Positions 55,941 through 64,000 of a stretch of 64,000 nucleotides of DNA are shown here, piece by piece (the stretch's first letter is position 1; the number at the start of each line of letters is the position of its first letter). The notes below the pieces were generated by a model. The model did not search any database, was not told the origin of the DNA, and saw nothing but the letters and a program-made list of their open reading frames with translations. The position numbers and the translations under genes are program-made. Origin of the DNA: Caulobacter zeae (GTDB taxonomy: Bacteria; Pseudomonadota; Alphaproteobacteria; Caulobacterales; Caulobacteraceae); the NCBI RefSeq assembly GCF_002858925.1, contig NZ_PJRS01000034.1:62001-126000 (forward strand), written 5' to 3'.

Positions 55941-56996
55941 GCATGCTGCGACACCTCCTGATCGCCTCTGCGGCCAGCCTTCTCGCCGTCTCGCCCGCAC
56001 TGGCCCAGGACGGCTTGAAGCCGACCGGCCGCTGGATCACGCCGCGCGTGGGCGCGGCGGTCACCCCGCCTATGGGCTGGAACGCCTGGAACGCCTTCCG
56101 CACCGAGGGGGACGAGGCCAAGGTCATGGGCTCGGCCCAGGCCCTGCGCGACACGGGGCTGGCGAGGCTCGGCTACCGATACGTCAATCTCGACGACGGC
56201 TGGTGGCTGTTCCCGAGCGTCGCGTCCAGGGACGGCGGCGAGGCCTCGTTCAAGCCCTTCGTCGACCGCCTGCACGCCATGGGCTTCAAGGCCGGCATCT
56301 ATACCGACGTCGGCCGCAACGTCTGCTCGCAGGCCTGGGACCTGAAGTCGCCGAACCTGCCGGTGGGAACCGCGCTGGAGCGCGAGGTCGGACTGGAAGG
56401 TCACGTCGACCAGGACATCGGCCTGTTCTTCGGCGAATGGGGCTTCGACTAGGCCCACCTAGCCGAAGCCAGGAGCCACTTTACGCTGTGGGCCATGGTC
56501 AATGCGCCGCTGCTGATCGGCTATGACCTGCGCGATGCGCCCCAGTCCCTGCTCGACACCTGGGGCAACGCCGACCCCATCGCCGTCAACCAGGAACCGC
56601 TGGGCAACCAGGCCGCTGTGGTGGCTCACCAGGGCGAGGTCCAGATCCTGGTCAAGACACTAAGCGGCCGCACGGCGGTGGCCCTGTTCAATCCCGGCGA
56701 CAAGCCGGCCGACGCTACGGGTCGCGGGACGCGCCGCTCCGCACGGGATCGGCCTGCTGGCGAACTCCCGCCTGGAAGTGCGCACCGAAGCGACGTTCAA
56801 GCGCTTCTCGGTAAGCGTCGGCGTAGACGACGCCTCGCCGGCGACGGCCGGCGCGGTGCGGTTCCTGATCTATGGCGACGGTCGCCTGCTCGCCCGCAGC
56901 AAGCCCCGGCCTCGCGGCCAGCCTCCAGTGGCGCTCGACGCGGCGATCCAGGGCGTCCAGACCCTGGAGCGACGCAAAACTCGCCCGTTAGGATAG
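55937..56996 (+). pseudogene. Decayed GH27 alpha-galactosidase (core deleted, frameshifted NPCBM remnant)
   Basis: The first 171 codons encode a signal peptide (ending ALAQ) and the start of a GH27 barrel (TPPMGWNAWNAFRTEGDEAK, YRYVNLDDGWWLFPS, KAGIYTDVGRNVCSQ, FFGEWGFD). A TAG at 56450-56452 stops it where the family continues with the nucleophile motif of type FDYIKVDxC. The same frame then resumes with HFTLWAMVNAPLLIGYDLRD and WGNADPIAVNQEPLGNQAAV, a segment that lies roughly 150 or more residues later in intact enzymes. The catalytic core is therefore deleted and the TAG formed at the junction. After about 56700 the frame shifts, and an NPCBM domain (GLLANSRLEVRTEATFKRF, VRFLIYGDGRLLARS) runs out early. 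The gene cannot make an active enzyme. Confidence 0.9.
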
Positions 56997-57459
56997 CCTG
57001 CAATGAAACAGGCGCCTGCCTTGAGCGTCACGACCTTCGACGACTGAAGGCGTACCTGGTCCCCATGGGCTGTGTAGGATCGGTCCATCTTATCGCACAC
57101 AACGAACTGCGCGCCGCCCATCCGGCCAAGCATAGACCCCAGCCTAGACTTTGGTCGTTGGTCGTTTGAACAAAGGCCCGGCAGGCTGCGCACTCGAGAT
57201 CGTCCCGTGCGACACGGACTGGCATGTCGCGGCCAGTATTCCCGCGCCGATCCCGGTCACCGCGCGCGCCTTCATCGCCGGGATTTGCAAGGCTCGCGCG
57301 TACACACTTTGTAACGCCATTGATGGGATGCGGAATCCGCCGCCGGTGTATCGCCCACCTCGGGGTGAATGCTTTGCCTCCAATGCTCCGCAGGCCCCGG
57401 CTCGCCGACCTCGCGGCATGGGACAAGGCGTTCGTCAGCGAGATCAGGCAGAGGCGGAC
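56997..57459. other. Intergenic region before the secretion-like trio
   Basis: About 460 bp with no gene I can support. Short open frames exist but have no family features, and the chosen ABC gene start is preceded by AGAGGCGG. The stretch 57040-57170 is less G+C-rich and may hold the promoter. Confidence 0.45.
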
Positions 57460-59157
57460 GTGGCGACGAGCGAACGTATCGGATTCAGGGAAGCGACAAG
57501 GTGGCTATCGGAGATCGTGGGTCCCGACGTCGCCTATGTGAAGCTCGGCATCGTCTACACCCTGGCCATCGGCCTGATGTCGCTCGCCACGCCGATCTCG
57601 GTGCAACTGCTGATCAACAGCGTGGCCAATATCGCCCTGCCCGCGCCCCTATGGACGCTGTCGGGCGTGCTGCTGGCGTTGCTGCTGATCGTGGCCGCCC
57701 TCAGCGCGCTGCGGGTCTACCTGATGGCGGCGTTCGAGCGCCGGGTGTTCGCGCGGGTGGTGGCCGAGATCACGATCAGGGCCGTCCACGCCCAGAACCC
57801 GTTCTTCGGAGACGCCAGCCGCGGCGATCTCTTCAATCGCTATTTCGACCTCACCGTCGTCCAGAAGGCCGTGCCGGGCCTGGTCATCGGCGCCTTCACC
57901 ATCCTGCTGCAAGGGATGGTCGGCCTGACGGTGACCAGCTTCTACCACCCGTTCTTCCTGGCCTTCAACGTCGTGCTGGTCGTCGCGGTCGTGCTAGTCT
58001 GGCTGGTCTGGCGGCGCGGCGCGATCACCGGCGCGGTGGCGCTCAGCCACGCCAAGCACGACGCCGCGCGCTGGCTCGAAAGCGTCGGCGGCTCCAACGG
58101 CTTCTACAAGTCCAGCCGCCACCTGGCCTTCGCCATGGACCGGTCGGAAGCCATGACCGCCGCCTATGTGGGCGCGCACAAGCGCTACTTCCGCTCCAGC
58201 TTCGCCCAGACCCTGAGCTACCTGCTGATCTACGCCCTGGCCAGCGCCGCCCTGCTGATGCTCGGCGGCAACCTGATCCTGCGCGGCGAGCTGTCGATCG
58301 GACAGCTGGTGGCCGCCGAGCTGATCCTTTCGGGCGTGTTCTACGGCGTCTCGCAGCTGGGCTACTACCTCGACACCTTCTACGACCTTGTCGCCAGCGC
58401 CGAAGAGCTGTCCCTGCTGTTCTCCATCCCGCAGGAGAAGCCTCCGGCCCGCGGCGCGGGCGCGCCGAGCGACGGCGCCCTGCGGTTGATGGACGTCAAG
58501 CTCGAGGACGCGCGCTTCGACTTCGCCCTCGCCGCGGGCGAACAGCTGGTGGTCGCCGCCGACCCGGGCGCCGAGCGCAAGCTGGCCCTGGTGCTGAAGC
58601 GCCACGTCCATCCCGAGCGCGGTCTCGTATCGATCGGCGGTGCCGACCTCGACGCCCTCGACATGTACCTGCTGCGCTCGCAGGTGCTGGTGCTCAACCG
58701 GCCGACCATCGCAGAAGTGACGATCCGGGAATACCTGGCGATGGCCGCCGCCGACGTTTCGGCGACCCGAATGCTCGAAGCGCTGGCCGTGGTCGGACTT
58801 CAGGAACGCGTCGCCCAGTTGCCCAAGGGCCTGGACACGCCGCTGGCCGCGACCGGTCACCCCCTCAGCCTGGGGTCGATGATGGCGCTGCGCCTTGCCA
58901 ACGCCCTGCTGGTCGAGCCCAAATTGCTGGTGCTGGGACAGCTGTACGACCTCCTGCCCTCGCGGACCCTGGCCGCCGTTCTCGGGGTGCTCAAGGCGCG
59001 CGGCGCCACCACCCTGCTGTTCACCGGGCGACCCGAGGACATGGCCCTCGACGGCTGGCTGCACCTTGGGCTCTCCGAGCAACGCCGCTTCGCCTCGCTC
59101 GCCGAACTTCAGGACCACCTCGCCAACCGAGGGGAAGCCCATGCCCTACCGTCCTGA
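57460..59157 (+). CDS. ABC transporter-like protein with intact transmembrane and degenerate nucleotide-binding domain
   Basis: A 565-residue protein from a GTG at 57460 (AGAGGCGG ribosome binding site); an ATG at 57418 would add 14 residues. Residues about 15-320 are a six-helix ABC exporter membrane domain (KLGIVYTLAIGLMSLATPIS, then LSYLLIYALASAALLMLGGN and GELSIGQLVAAELILSG). The following about 210 residues align with an ABC ATPase, but key parts are lost. Walker A reads AADPGAERKL instead of GxxGxGKS/T, the signature is LSLGSMMALRLANAL, Walker B ends LLVLGQ without the Asp-Glu pair, and the H-loop has no His. ATP hydrolysis by this protein is unlikely. With HlyD- and TolC-like proteins next to it, it still looks like a type I secretion unit. 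Confidence 0.85.
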   Translation: MATSERIGFREATRWLSEIVGPDVAYVKLGIVYTLAIGLMSLATPISVQLLINSVANIALPAPLWTLSGVLLALLLIVAALSALRVYLMAAFERRVFARVVAEITIRAVHAQNPFFGDASRGDLFNRYFDLTVVQKAVPGLVIGAFTILLQGMVGLTVTSFYHPFFLAFNVVLVVAVVLVWLVWRRGAITGAVALSHAKHDAARWLESVGGSNGFYKSSRHLAFAMDRSEAMTAAYVGAHKRYFRSSFAQTLSYLLIYALASAALLMLGGNLILRGELSIGQLVAAELILSGVFYGVSQLGYYLDTFYDLVASAEELSLLFSIPQEKPPARGAGAPSDGALRLMDVKLEDARFDFALAAGEQLVVAADPGAERKLALVLKRHVHPERGLVSIGGADLDALDMYLLRSQVLVLNRPTIAEVTIREYLAMAAADVSATRMLEALAVVGLQERVAQLPKGLDTPLAATGHPLSLGSMMALRLANALLVEPKLLVLGQLYDLLPSRTLAAVLGVLKARGATTLLFTGRPEDMALDGWLHLGLSEQRRFASLAELQDHLANRGEAHALPS

Positions 59158-60208
59158 GCACCTTTCCCACTTCAGGACGCTGGCGCAGCAGCGCCCGCCC
59201 CGCCTGGTCGTGGCGCTGGGCTGGATGGTCGCCGCCGGCATCGTCGCCTCGCTGGCCATCCTGCTCTTCGTGCCCTGGATGCAGACCGCCCAGGGCAGAG
59301 GCCTGGTGGCTGCCCCCGATCCCACCGATCGCGCCCAGGACGTCTCGGCGTTGGTCGGCGGCCGGGTCGAGCGCTGGTACGTACAGGACGGCCAGCACGT
59401 CGAGGCCGGCGACCCGATCGCCCGCATCGCCGACCTCGATCCGAACCTCCTGACACGCCTGGCCGAAGAGCGCGCGCAGGTCGAGGCCGAGATCGCGGCT
59501 GTCCGCCAGTCCCAGTCGGTAGCCAATATCGACGTCGGCCGCACGCGCCAGCTGCTGGCCGAGGGCCTGGCCGCGCGCCGTGACTTCGAACAGGCCCAGA
59601 TCAAGGTTGCCGACGCCGGGGCCAAGCTGGCCGAGGCGCGCGCCAAGCTCAACCGCATCGACGTGCAGCTGAACCGCCAGTCCGCGCAGATGGTCAGCGC
59701 GCCCCGCAGCGGGCGCATCCAGAACATCAACGCCGCCGCCGGCGGCGGCCTGGTGTCGGCCGGCACGGTGCTGGCCGTGGTCGCCCCGGAGAATACCGAA
59801 CGGGTGGTCGAGCTGTTCATCGACGGGCGCGACGTGCCGCTGGTTCATCCCGGGCGCGCGGTCCGGCTCGAGTTCGAAGGCTGGCCGGCGATCCAGTTCA
59901 GCGGCTGGCCGGCGGTGGCCCAGGGCCTGTTCGACGGCCGCGTCCGCTCGATCGATCCGACGGCCGCGCCGTCGGGCCTGTTCCGCATTCTCGTCGAGCC
60001 CATGCCCGGCAAGACCGCCTGGCCCGACCAGCGGTTCGCCAGGCTGGGCGGCAAGGTTCGCGGCTGGGTGCAGGGCGAGACGGTTTCGGTCGGCTACGAA
60101 CTCTGGCGCCAGCTCAACGACTTCCCGCTCGACTTCGGCCAGGTCGCCGGGACCAACGCCGGCGCCCCGGCCAAGGGCGACGGCAAGGACGCGGCCAAGG
60201 CCAAGTGA
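59141..60208 (+). CDS. HlyD-family membrane fusion (periplasmic adaptor) protein
   Basis: A 355-residue protein. One N-terminal TM helix (VVALGWMVAAGIVASLAILL) is followed by a biotinyl-lipoyl half (ALVGGRVERWYVQDGQHVEA, GDPIARIADLDPN). A coiled-coil hairpin comes next (about 95-175, EERAQVEAEIAAVRQSQSVA to KLAEARAKLNRIDVQLN), then the second lipoyl half (MVSAPRSGRIQNINAAAGGG) and beta-barrel parts. It bridges the inner-membrane ABC protein and the outer-membrane channel. It overlaps the ABC gene by 17 bp and has GGGGAA as ribosome binding site. Confidence 0.93.
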   Translation: MPYRPEHLSHFRTLAQQRPPRLVVALGWMVAAGIVASLAILLFVPWMQTAQGRGLVAAPDPTDRAQDVSALVGGRVERWYVQDGQHVEAGDPIARIADLDPNLLTRLAEERAQVEAEIAAVRQSQSVANIDVGRTRQLLAEGLAARRDFEQAQIKVADAGAKLAEARAKLNRIDVQLNRQSAQMVSAPRSGRIQNINAAAGGGLVSAGTVLAVVAPENTERVVELFIDGRDVPLVHPGRAVRLEFEGWPAIQFSGWPAVAQGLFDGRVRSIDPTAAPSGLFRILVEPMPGKTAWPDQRFARLGGKVRGWVQGETVSVGYELWRQLNDFPLDFGQVAGTNAGAPAKGDGKDAAKAK

Positions 60209-61647
60209 TGCTTCGACTTTCCATCACCCTCGCGCTGCTCTGCTCGACGCCTGGCCTCGCGCACGCCCAGGCGTCGCCCGCCGCCGAGCAGAGCGCCGCG
60301 CCGCTGACCCTTGCCGAACTGCTCGCCGCCTCTGCGCGCGCCTCGCCGCAGATCGTCGAGCAGCTGGCGCGTGAGCGACAGGCCAGGAGCCGCGCCCTGA
60401 CCGCCGAAGGCGCCTTCGACACGGTGTTCTCCGTCGAAAGTCGTTCGCGCGCGCTCGGCTACTATGACGGCGACCAGGTTGAGGCGCGCGCCACGCGACC
60501 GTTCGGCGACAATGGCGGCTATGTCTACGGCACCTATCGTCTCTCGCGCGGCGACTTCCCCGTCTATGAGGACCAGGCCCACACCAACGAACTGGGCGAG
60601 GCCAAGATCGGCGTGCTCTACGCGCTGCTGCGCGACCGCCTGGTCGACGAGCGCCGCACGCGCCGCACGCTCGCCGCCTCCGACATCGACATCGCCCGCT
60701 TCGAGCGCCAGGCGGTGGCGATCGGCGTGCAGACGCGTGCTGTCATCGCCTATCAGAACTGGATCGCCGCGGGCTGGCGGCTGAAGGCCTATCGCGATCT
60801 GATGGCCCTGGCGCAGAGCCGTCGCGGCGGGATCGAGCGGCAGGTTCAGCTGGGCGCGAAGCCGCAGATCCTGCTGACCGAGAACGAGCAGAACCTGGTG
60901 CGCCGCCGCGCGCTGGTGGTGCGCGCCGAAGGCGACCTGCAGGTCGCAGCCAACGCGCTGTCGCTCTACTACCGCGACGCCGAGGGCCGACCGATCGTAG
61001 CGGACGAAGGCCGGCTGCCGACCGCGGCCAGCGCGCTCGCCGGCGTCCAGGCCTCGGCCACGAACACCGATCCCGCCGCCGCGCGCCCGGACCTGCAAAC
61101 CCTGCTGTCGCGCGTGGACCAGTCGCACGCCCGTCTCGCGCTGGCGCGGAACGACCTGAGGCCCCGCTTCGACCTGCGGCTGGAGATCGGCAAGGATATC
61201 GGCTCCGAAGGACTGGGCGGCCCCAGCCGCACGCCGACCGAAGCGGTCGTCGGCTTTCGCTTCTCGATCCCGCTCCAGAACCGGGCGGCCAGGGGCAAGC
61301 TCGACGAAACCCGCGCCGAGATCGATGCGCTGCAAGCCCGCGGACGCTTCCTGCGCGACCAGATCGCCGTCGAGGTGGAAGGGATCGGCATTGCCCTGCA
61401 TGCAGCCGAACGCCTGGCCAAGGCGGCCGAGCAGGAGCGCGACCTGGCCGAGCGGCTGGCGGCGGCCGAGCGACGCCGGTTCGAACTGGGCTCCAGCGAT
61501 TTCTTCCTGGTCAACCAGCGCGAGGAGACCGCAACCGACGCAGCCGTCCGCCTGGTCGAGGCCAGGGCTCGCATCGCCACGACCCGCGCCGAACTGGCGG
61601 CGGCGACGGTGGACCAGACTGCCCTCGGCCTGGACAGGATCGAGTAA
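60208..61647 (+). CDS. TolC-family outer-membrane channel protein
   Basis: A 479-residue outer-membrane efflux protein with signal peptide (ending AHAQASP). The two TolC repeats are seen as pairs of long helices. One is RASPQIVEQLARERQARSRA; later ones are ARPDLQTLLSRVDQSHARLA leading to LRPRFDLRLEIG, and RDLAERLAAAERRRFELGSS leading to DFFLVNQREETATDAAVRLV. The ATG at 60208 shares its A with the TGA of the adaptor gene (TGATG). Together the three genes would span both membranes. No linked RTX-type substrate gene is visible in the window. Confidence 0.92.
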   Translation: MLRLSITLALLCSTPGLAHAQASPAAEQSAAPLTLAELLAASARASPQIVEQLARERQARSRALTAEGAFDTVFSVESRSRALGYYDGDQVEARATRPFGDNGGYVYGTYRLSRGDFPVYEDQAHTNELGEAKIGVLYALLRDRLVDERRTRRTLAASDIDIARFERQAVAIGVQTRAVIAYQNWIAAGWRLKAYRDLMALAQSRRGGIERQVQLGAKPQILLTENEQNLVRRRALVVRAEGDLQVAANALSLYYRDAEGRPIVADEGRLPTAASALAGVQASATNTDPAAARPDLQTLLSRVDQSHARLALARNDLRPRFDLRLEIGKDIGSEGLGGPSRTPTEAVVGFRFSIPLQNRAARGKLDETRAEIDALQARGRFLRDQIAVEVEGIGIALHAAERLAKAAEQERDLAERLAAAERRRFELGSSDFFLVNQREETATDAAVRLVEARARIATTRAELAAATVDQTALGLDRIE

Positions 61648-61718
61648 GGAAAGCCCTGGCGACCGGTGCGCAACGCCGCGGCGCGCAGGGACACGGGGCG
61701 GAGGGACCGGCCGGCGCC

Positions 61719-61749
61719 GACCCGCCCCGTCGCCTAGACGGAGCGGGTC
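61719..61749. terminator. Hairpin between convergent tolC-type and amidohydrolase genes
   Basis: GACCCGC (61719-61725) pairs with GCGGGTC (61743-61749). After one C/A mismatch, CCGTC (61727-61731) pairs with GACGG (61737-61741) around a 5-nt loop. This strong 12-bp stem between convergent stops can act in both directions, although no U-tract follows. Confidence 0.55.
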
Positions 61750-61758
61750 GATCCGGGA

Positions 61759-63162
61759 TCAGGCGCGGGAGGCCTTGAACCCGCCCGCCGCCACGACGCC
61801 GCGATGCAGGACGACCTGACGAGGCGTCAGGCGGGCGACCGCCTCGGCGGAACTGGCCGCGTCGACGAACACGCAGTCGGCCGCATCGCCCGCCTTGGGC
61901 CACTGCTGCTCGCCCGTCGGCGACAGCGGCGTGATCCCGCCGGTGGGGATCTTCAGCGCCTGGCCGATAGCCTGCTCGTCGGACCAGCCGTAGAGCTGGC
62001 AGGCCAGCTTGGCCTTCTCCAGCACGTCGCCGCTGCCGAACACCGACCAGTGGTCGATGACGCTGTCGGTGCCGGTGAACACCCTGACGCCCGCCGCCTG
62101 CAAGGCCGGGATCGGCATCACCCGGCCGCCGAACGGCACGGTGGAGGCCACCGAAACGCCCGCCGCCGCCATGCGCCCGGCAAGCTCCGTCAGGGCCGGC
62201 TTTTCCAGCGACATCAGCGAGAAGCCGTGGCTGATCGTCACCCGGTCCTTCAGCACCGGGTTGCGGGCGGTGATGTCGGTGATGCGCGATATGGCGGCCA
62301 CGCCGCTTTCGCCCGGCTCGTGGATATGGATGTCGACCCCGGCCTTCTCGTCCAGCGCCACCTGCATCATGAGGTCTACCGAGCGCTCCATGCCGCCGTC
62401 GACGGTGGTGGGATCGATGCCCCCGACATAGGCCGCGCCCGCCCGCACCGCCTGGCGCATCTGCTGCTCCAGGCCGATGCTGGCGAAGCCGTGCTGCGGG
62501 AAGGCGACGATCTCGTAGCCGAAGTCGGGCTGGTGGCGGTCGAGGGCGGCTTTGAGCTTCTCGACGTGCTTGGTCCCGATCACCGGGTCGACGTTGCACT
62601 GGCTGCGGGCGAAGGTCGTGCCATAGCCCTGCAGCAGCGCCACCAGGGCCTCGGCGCGGGGCTCCAGCGTCGGCAGGAGCTCGGGCAGCAGCTTCTGCTC
62701 CAGCTTGATCTGGCCGGCGATGCCGCCCTTGCGCTTGCGCGGCGCCTGCCAGGGACCGCCGTAGAAGGTCTTGTCGAGGTGGATGTGCATGTCGCGGAAC
62801 GACGGCAGCATCAGGAGGCCGCCGGCGTCGTGCACCACCGCGCCGGGCGGGATCGCCGCGCCGGCGGGCAGGACGGCGGCTATGGCCCCCTTCTCGATCT
62901 TGAGGGTCTTCAGCTCGGTGCGGGTGGCGACGACCTCGTCGCCCTCGCGCTCGTAGCCGGTCTCCAGGCGGACGTTGCGCAGGAAGTACGTCGCGCCCGC
63001 CGCCGGCCCCTTGGCCGGGGCGGCGGCGGAAGCCGAAGGGGCCGAGGCGGCGAGGCCCAGAGCCCCCGCCGCCAGGCCGCCCGCGCCCAGCAGGGCGCGG
63101 CGGGAGAGATCGGCCGTCGGGGCGGCGGAAACGGTGGGGGAGTTGAACATGCGATCGCTCAT
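61759..63162 (-). CDS. Tat-exported amidohydrolase (cytosine-deaminase-like)
   Basis: A 467-residue protein with a twin-arginine signal (DLSRRALLGAGGLAAGALGL, cleavage near ASA). The amidohydrolase barrel has the metal motif H126-x-H128 in RDMHIHLDK, further ligands in DIHIHEPGE and TISHGFSL and the catalytic Asp in FTGTDSVIDHW, close to the cytosine/creatinine-deaminase branch. It should hydrolyse a cyclic amide or aminated ring in the periplasm; the substrate is unknown. The ATG at 63162 lies 8 bp after the TonB receptor stop, so the two form an operon and the receptor may import the substrate or product. Confidence 0.88.
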   Translation of the reverse strand: MSDRMFNSPTVSAAPTADLSRRALLGAGGLAAGALGLAASAPSASAAAPAKGPAAGATYFLRNVRLETGYEREGDEVVATRTELKTLKIEKGAIAAVLPAGAAIPPGAVVHDAGGLLMLPSFRDMHIHLDKTFYGGPWQAPRKRKGGIAGQIKLEQKLLPELLPTLEPRAEALVALLQGYGTTFARSQCNVDPVIGTKHVEKLKAALDRHQPDFGYEIVAFPQHGFASIGLEQQMRQAVRAGAAYVGGIDPTTVDGGMERSVDLMMQVALDEKAGVDIHIHEPGESGVAAISRITDITARNPVLKDRVTISHGFSLMSLEKPALTELAGRMAAAGVSVASTVPFGGRVMPIPALQAAGVRVFTGTDSVIDHWSVFGSGDVLEKAKLACQLYGWSDEQAIGQALKIPTGGITPLSPTGEQQWPKAGDAADCVFVDAASSAEAVARLTPRQVVLHRGVVAAGGFKASRA

Positions 63163-63170
63163 ATCGGCCT

Positions 63171-64000
63171 CTAGAACTTGTAGCGGACGCCGAGCTTCAC
63201 CTGCCAGACGGACTGGGTGTTGAAGCTGGTGGCGGCCTTCGACGTGAACTTGTCGAACTGGTAGAAATTCCCCTGCCCCGCGGCGCAGGCGACGCCGGCG
63301 AACTGGCAGTTGCGGGCCACGATGTTCGACGAGACGTAGGGGTTGGGCACCTGCTGGATCACGCCCCACTTGTTGTTGAGCATGTTCCCCAGGTTCTCGA
63401 TGTCGACATAGATCTCGGCCTTGGCCGCGTGCGGAAAGAAGGCCGGGGCCTCCTGGCTGAGGCGCACGTCGATCGTGGTCACCTCGGGAGACTTGAAGGC
63501 GTTGCGCGGCGTGATCTTGCCGGCGTAGTCGATCAGGCCGGTCTTTTGCAGGAAGGCGTTGAAGGCGGCGAAGTCGAAGCCCGGGGCGTAGGAGATGATC
63601 GGGTCGCTGGTGGCGGTGACCAGGCCGTTCTGGGTCTTGGGCACGTAGAGCAGCTGGCGATTGCGCGAGGCGTTCGAGCCGTTCTCGCCCACCAGCACGT
63701 CGCCGGGCTGGGCGGCGTTGGCGCCGACGTCGAAGGTGTAGCTGAACGGCAGGCCCGAACGACGCTGGGCGAACAGGCTGATCCCGGTGCGATAGCCCGA
63801 GAAGAACTCGCGGCGATAGCTCAGCGACAGCTTGGAGAGGTTGCGGAACTCGTAGTTCGAGGTCGCCAGGGCCGGGTCGTTGGGATCGTCGGTCGCCACG
63901 CCGTTGTAGTTGGCCGCCGCCACCGTGCTGATGCCCGGGTTGACGTCCTTGGAGTTGATGTAGGTGTGCGACAGCTGGGCGTCCAGGCCGTCCAGCCAGC
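63171..64000 (-). CDS. Oar-like TonB-dependent receptor, C-terminal part (cut by window edge)
   Basis: The frame is open to the window edge on the minus strand (WLDGLDAQLSHTYINSKDVN and onward). It shows outer-membrane barrel strands (LSKLSLSYRREFFSGYRTGI, ISLFAQRRSGLPFSYTFDV), the late motif EIYVDIENLGNMLNNKWGV and the C-terminal VWQVKLGVRYKF with terminal Phe. The ENLGN(M/L)LN motif is typical of large Oar-like receptors with an N-terminal carboxypeptidase-like domain, which lies outside the window. It is the upstream gene of the amidohydrolase operon. Confidence 0.9.
   Translation of the reverse strand, partial: WLDGLDAQLSHTYINSKDVNPGISTVAAANYNGVATDDPNDPALATSNYEFRNLSKLSLSYRREFFSGYRTGISLFAQRRSGLPFSYTFDVGANAAQPGDVLVGENGSNASRNRQLLYVPKTQNGLVTATSDPIISYAPGFDFAAFNAFLQKTGLIDYAGKITPRNAFKSPEVTTIDVRLSQEAPAFFPHAAKAEIYVDIENLGNMLNNKWGVIQQVPNPYVSSNIVARNCQFAGVACAAGQGNFYQFDKFTSKAATSFNTQSVWQVKLGVRYKF

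Noticed and set aside
56495..57169. Separate small gene starting at MVNAPLLIGYDLRD
   Set aside because: It is the in-frame continuation of the GH27 remnant after the deletion junction, not an independent gene.
57224..57541. Short plus-strand frame overlapping the start of the ABC gene
   Set aside because: It has no recognisable family and overlaps the N terminus of a well-supported gene in another frame; a frameshifted upstream fragment is possible but not supported.

Overview
The window is about 70% G+C by eye and packed with genes. Its TonB-dependent receptors, LacI and GntR/FadR sugar regulators, TTGACG-type -35 boxes and C/G-rich palindromic intergenic repeats suggest an alphaproteobacterium of the Caulobacter/Phenylobacterium type. 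This assignment is inferred from gene content and style, not from a search. I see no rRNA, tRNA, CRISPR array, integrase or transposase.

Left flank (1-12100), all on ordinary chromosomal themes: the start of a TonB-dependent receptor (cut by the window edge) with its LacI-type regulator and three operator-like palindromes; an OmpR-type response regulator and a histidine kinase with an unusual Pro-rich periplasmic region; a C/G-rich intergenic repeat; a Tat-exported PcRGLX/YetA-like polysaccharide lyase candidate; a class I aminotransferase; a YbaK-type editing deacylase; an outer-membrane beta-barrel protein; and DusA.

Centre (12601-45426): one 33-kb block of 22 same-strand genes, most overlapping by 4 bp, that encodes an extracellular contractile injection system (eCIS, the Afp/PVC class of phage-tail-like machines). 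Recognisable parts are the Pvc16-type cap, two sheaths, two tubes, a Pvc7-type tube/hub protein, a DUF5908 small protein, a spike split into gpD-like and gpV-like subunits, gp25, the Pvc11 and Pvc12 baseplate proteins, a Pvc14-type tape measure and the Pvc15 AAA+ ATPase. Both ends of the block carry proteins with the DUF4157 'eCIS core' domain, which marks cargo. The first is a 1720-residue protein that also carries a metallo-beta-lactamase fold. Non-standard parts are an 807-residue protein with a hydrophobic C-terminal tail, a twin-CxxC protein, a carboxypeptidase-regulatory-like protein, two tandem proteins sharing a GQLL/EQ/GVV-type module, and an all-helical protein. No PAAR tip, capsid, terminase or T6SS membrane complex is present.

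Right flank (45462-57000): a galactoside-utilisation locus. It has a sugar-porter MFS transporter and GH35 beta-galactosidase on the minus strand, divergent from galactonate dehydratase and an SDR dehydrogenase. These are followed by two paralogous FadR-type regulators flanking a GH59 galactocerebrosidase-like enzyme, and a decayed GH27 alpha-galactosidase whose catalytic core is deleted. The shared intergenic regions hold readable promoters and operator-like repeats.

Far right (57460-64000): a type-I-secretion-like trio (ABC transmembrane protein with a degenerate nucleotide-binding domain, HlyD-type adaptor, TolC-type channel), a convergent hairpin, then on the minus strand a Tat-exported amidohydrolase in an operon with the C-terminal part of an Oar-like TonB receptor cut by the window end.
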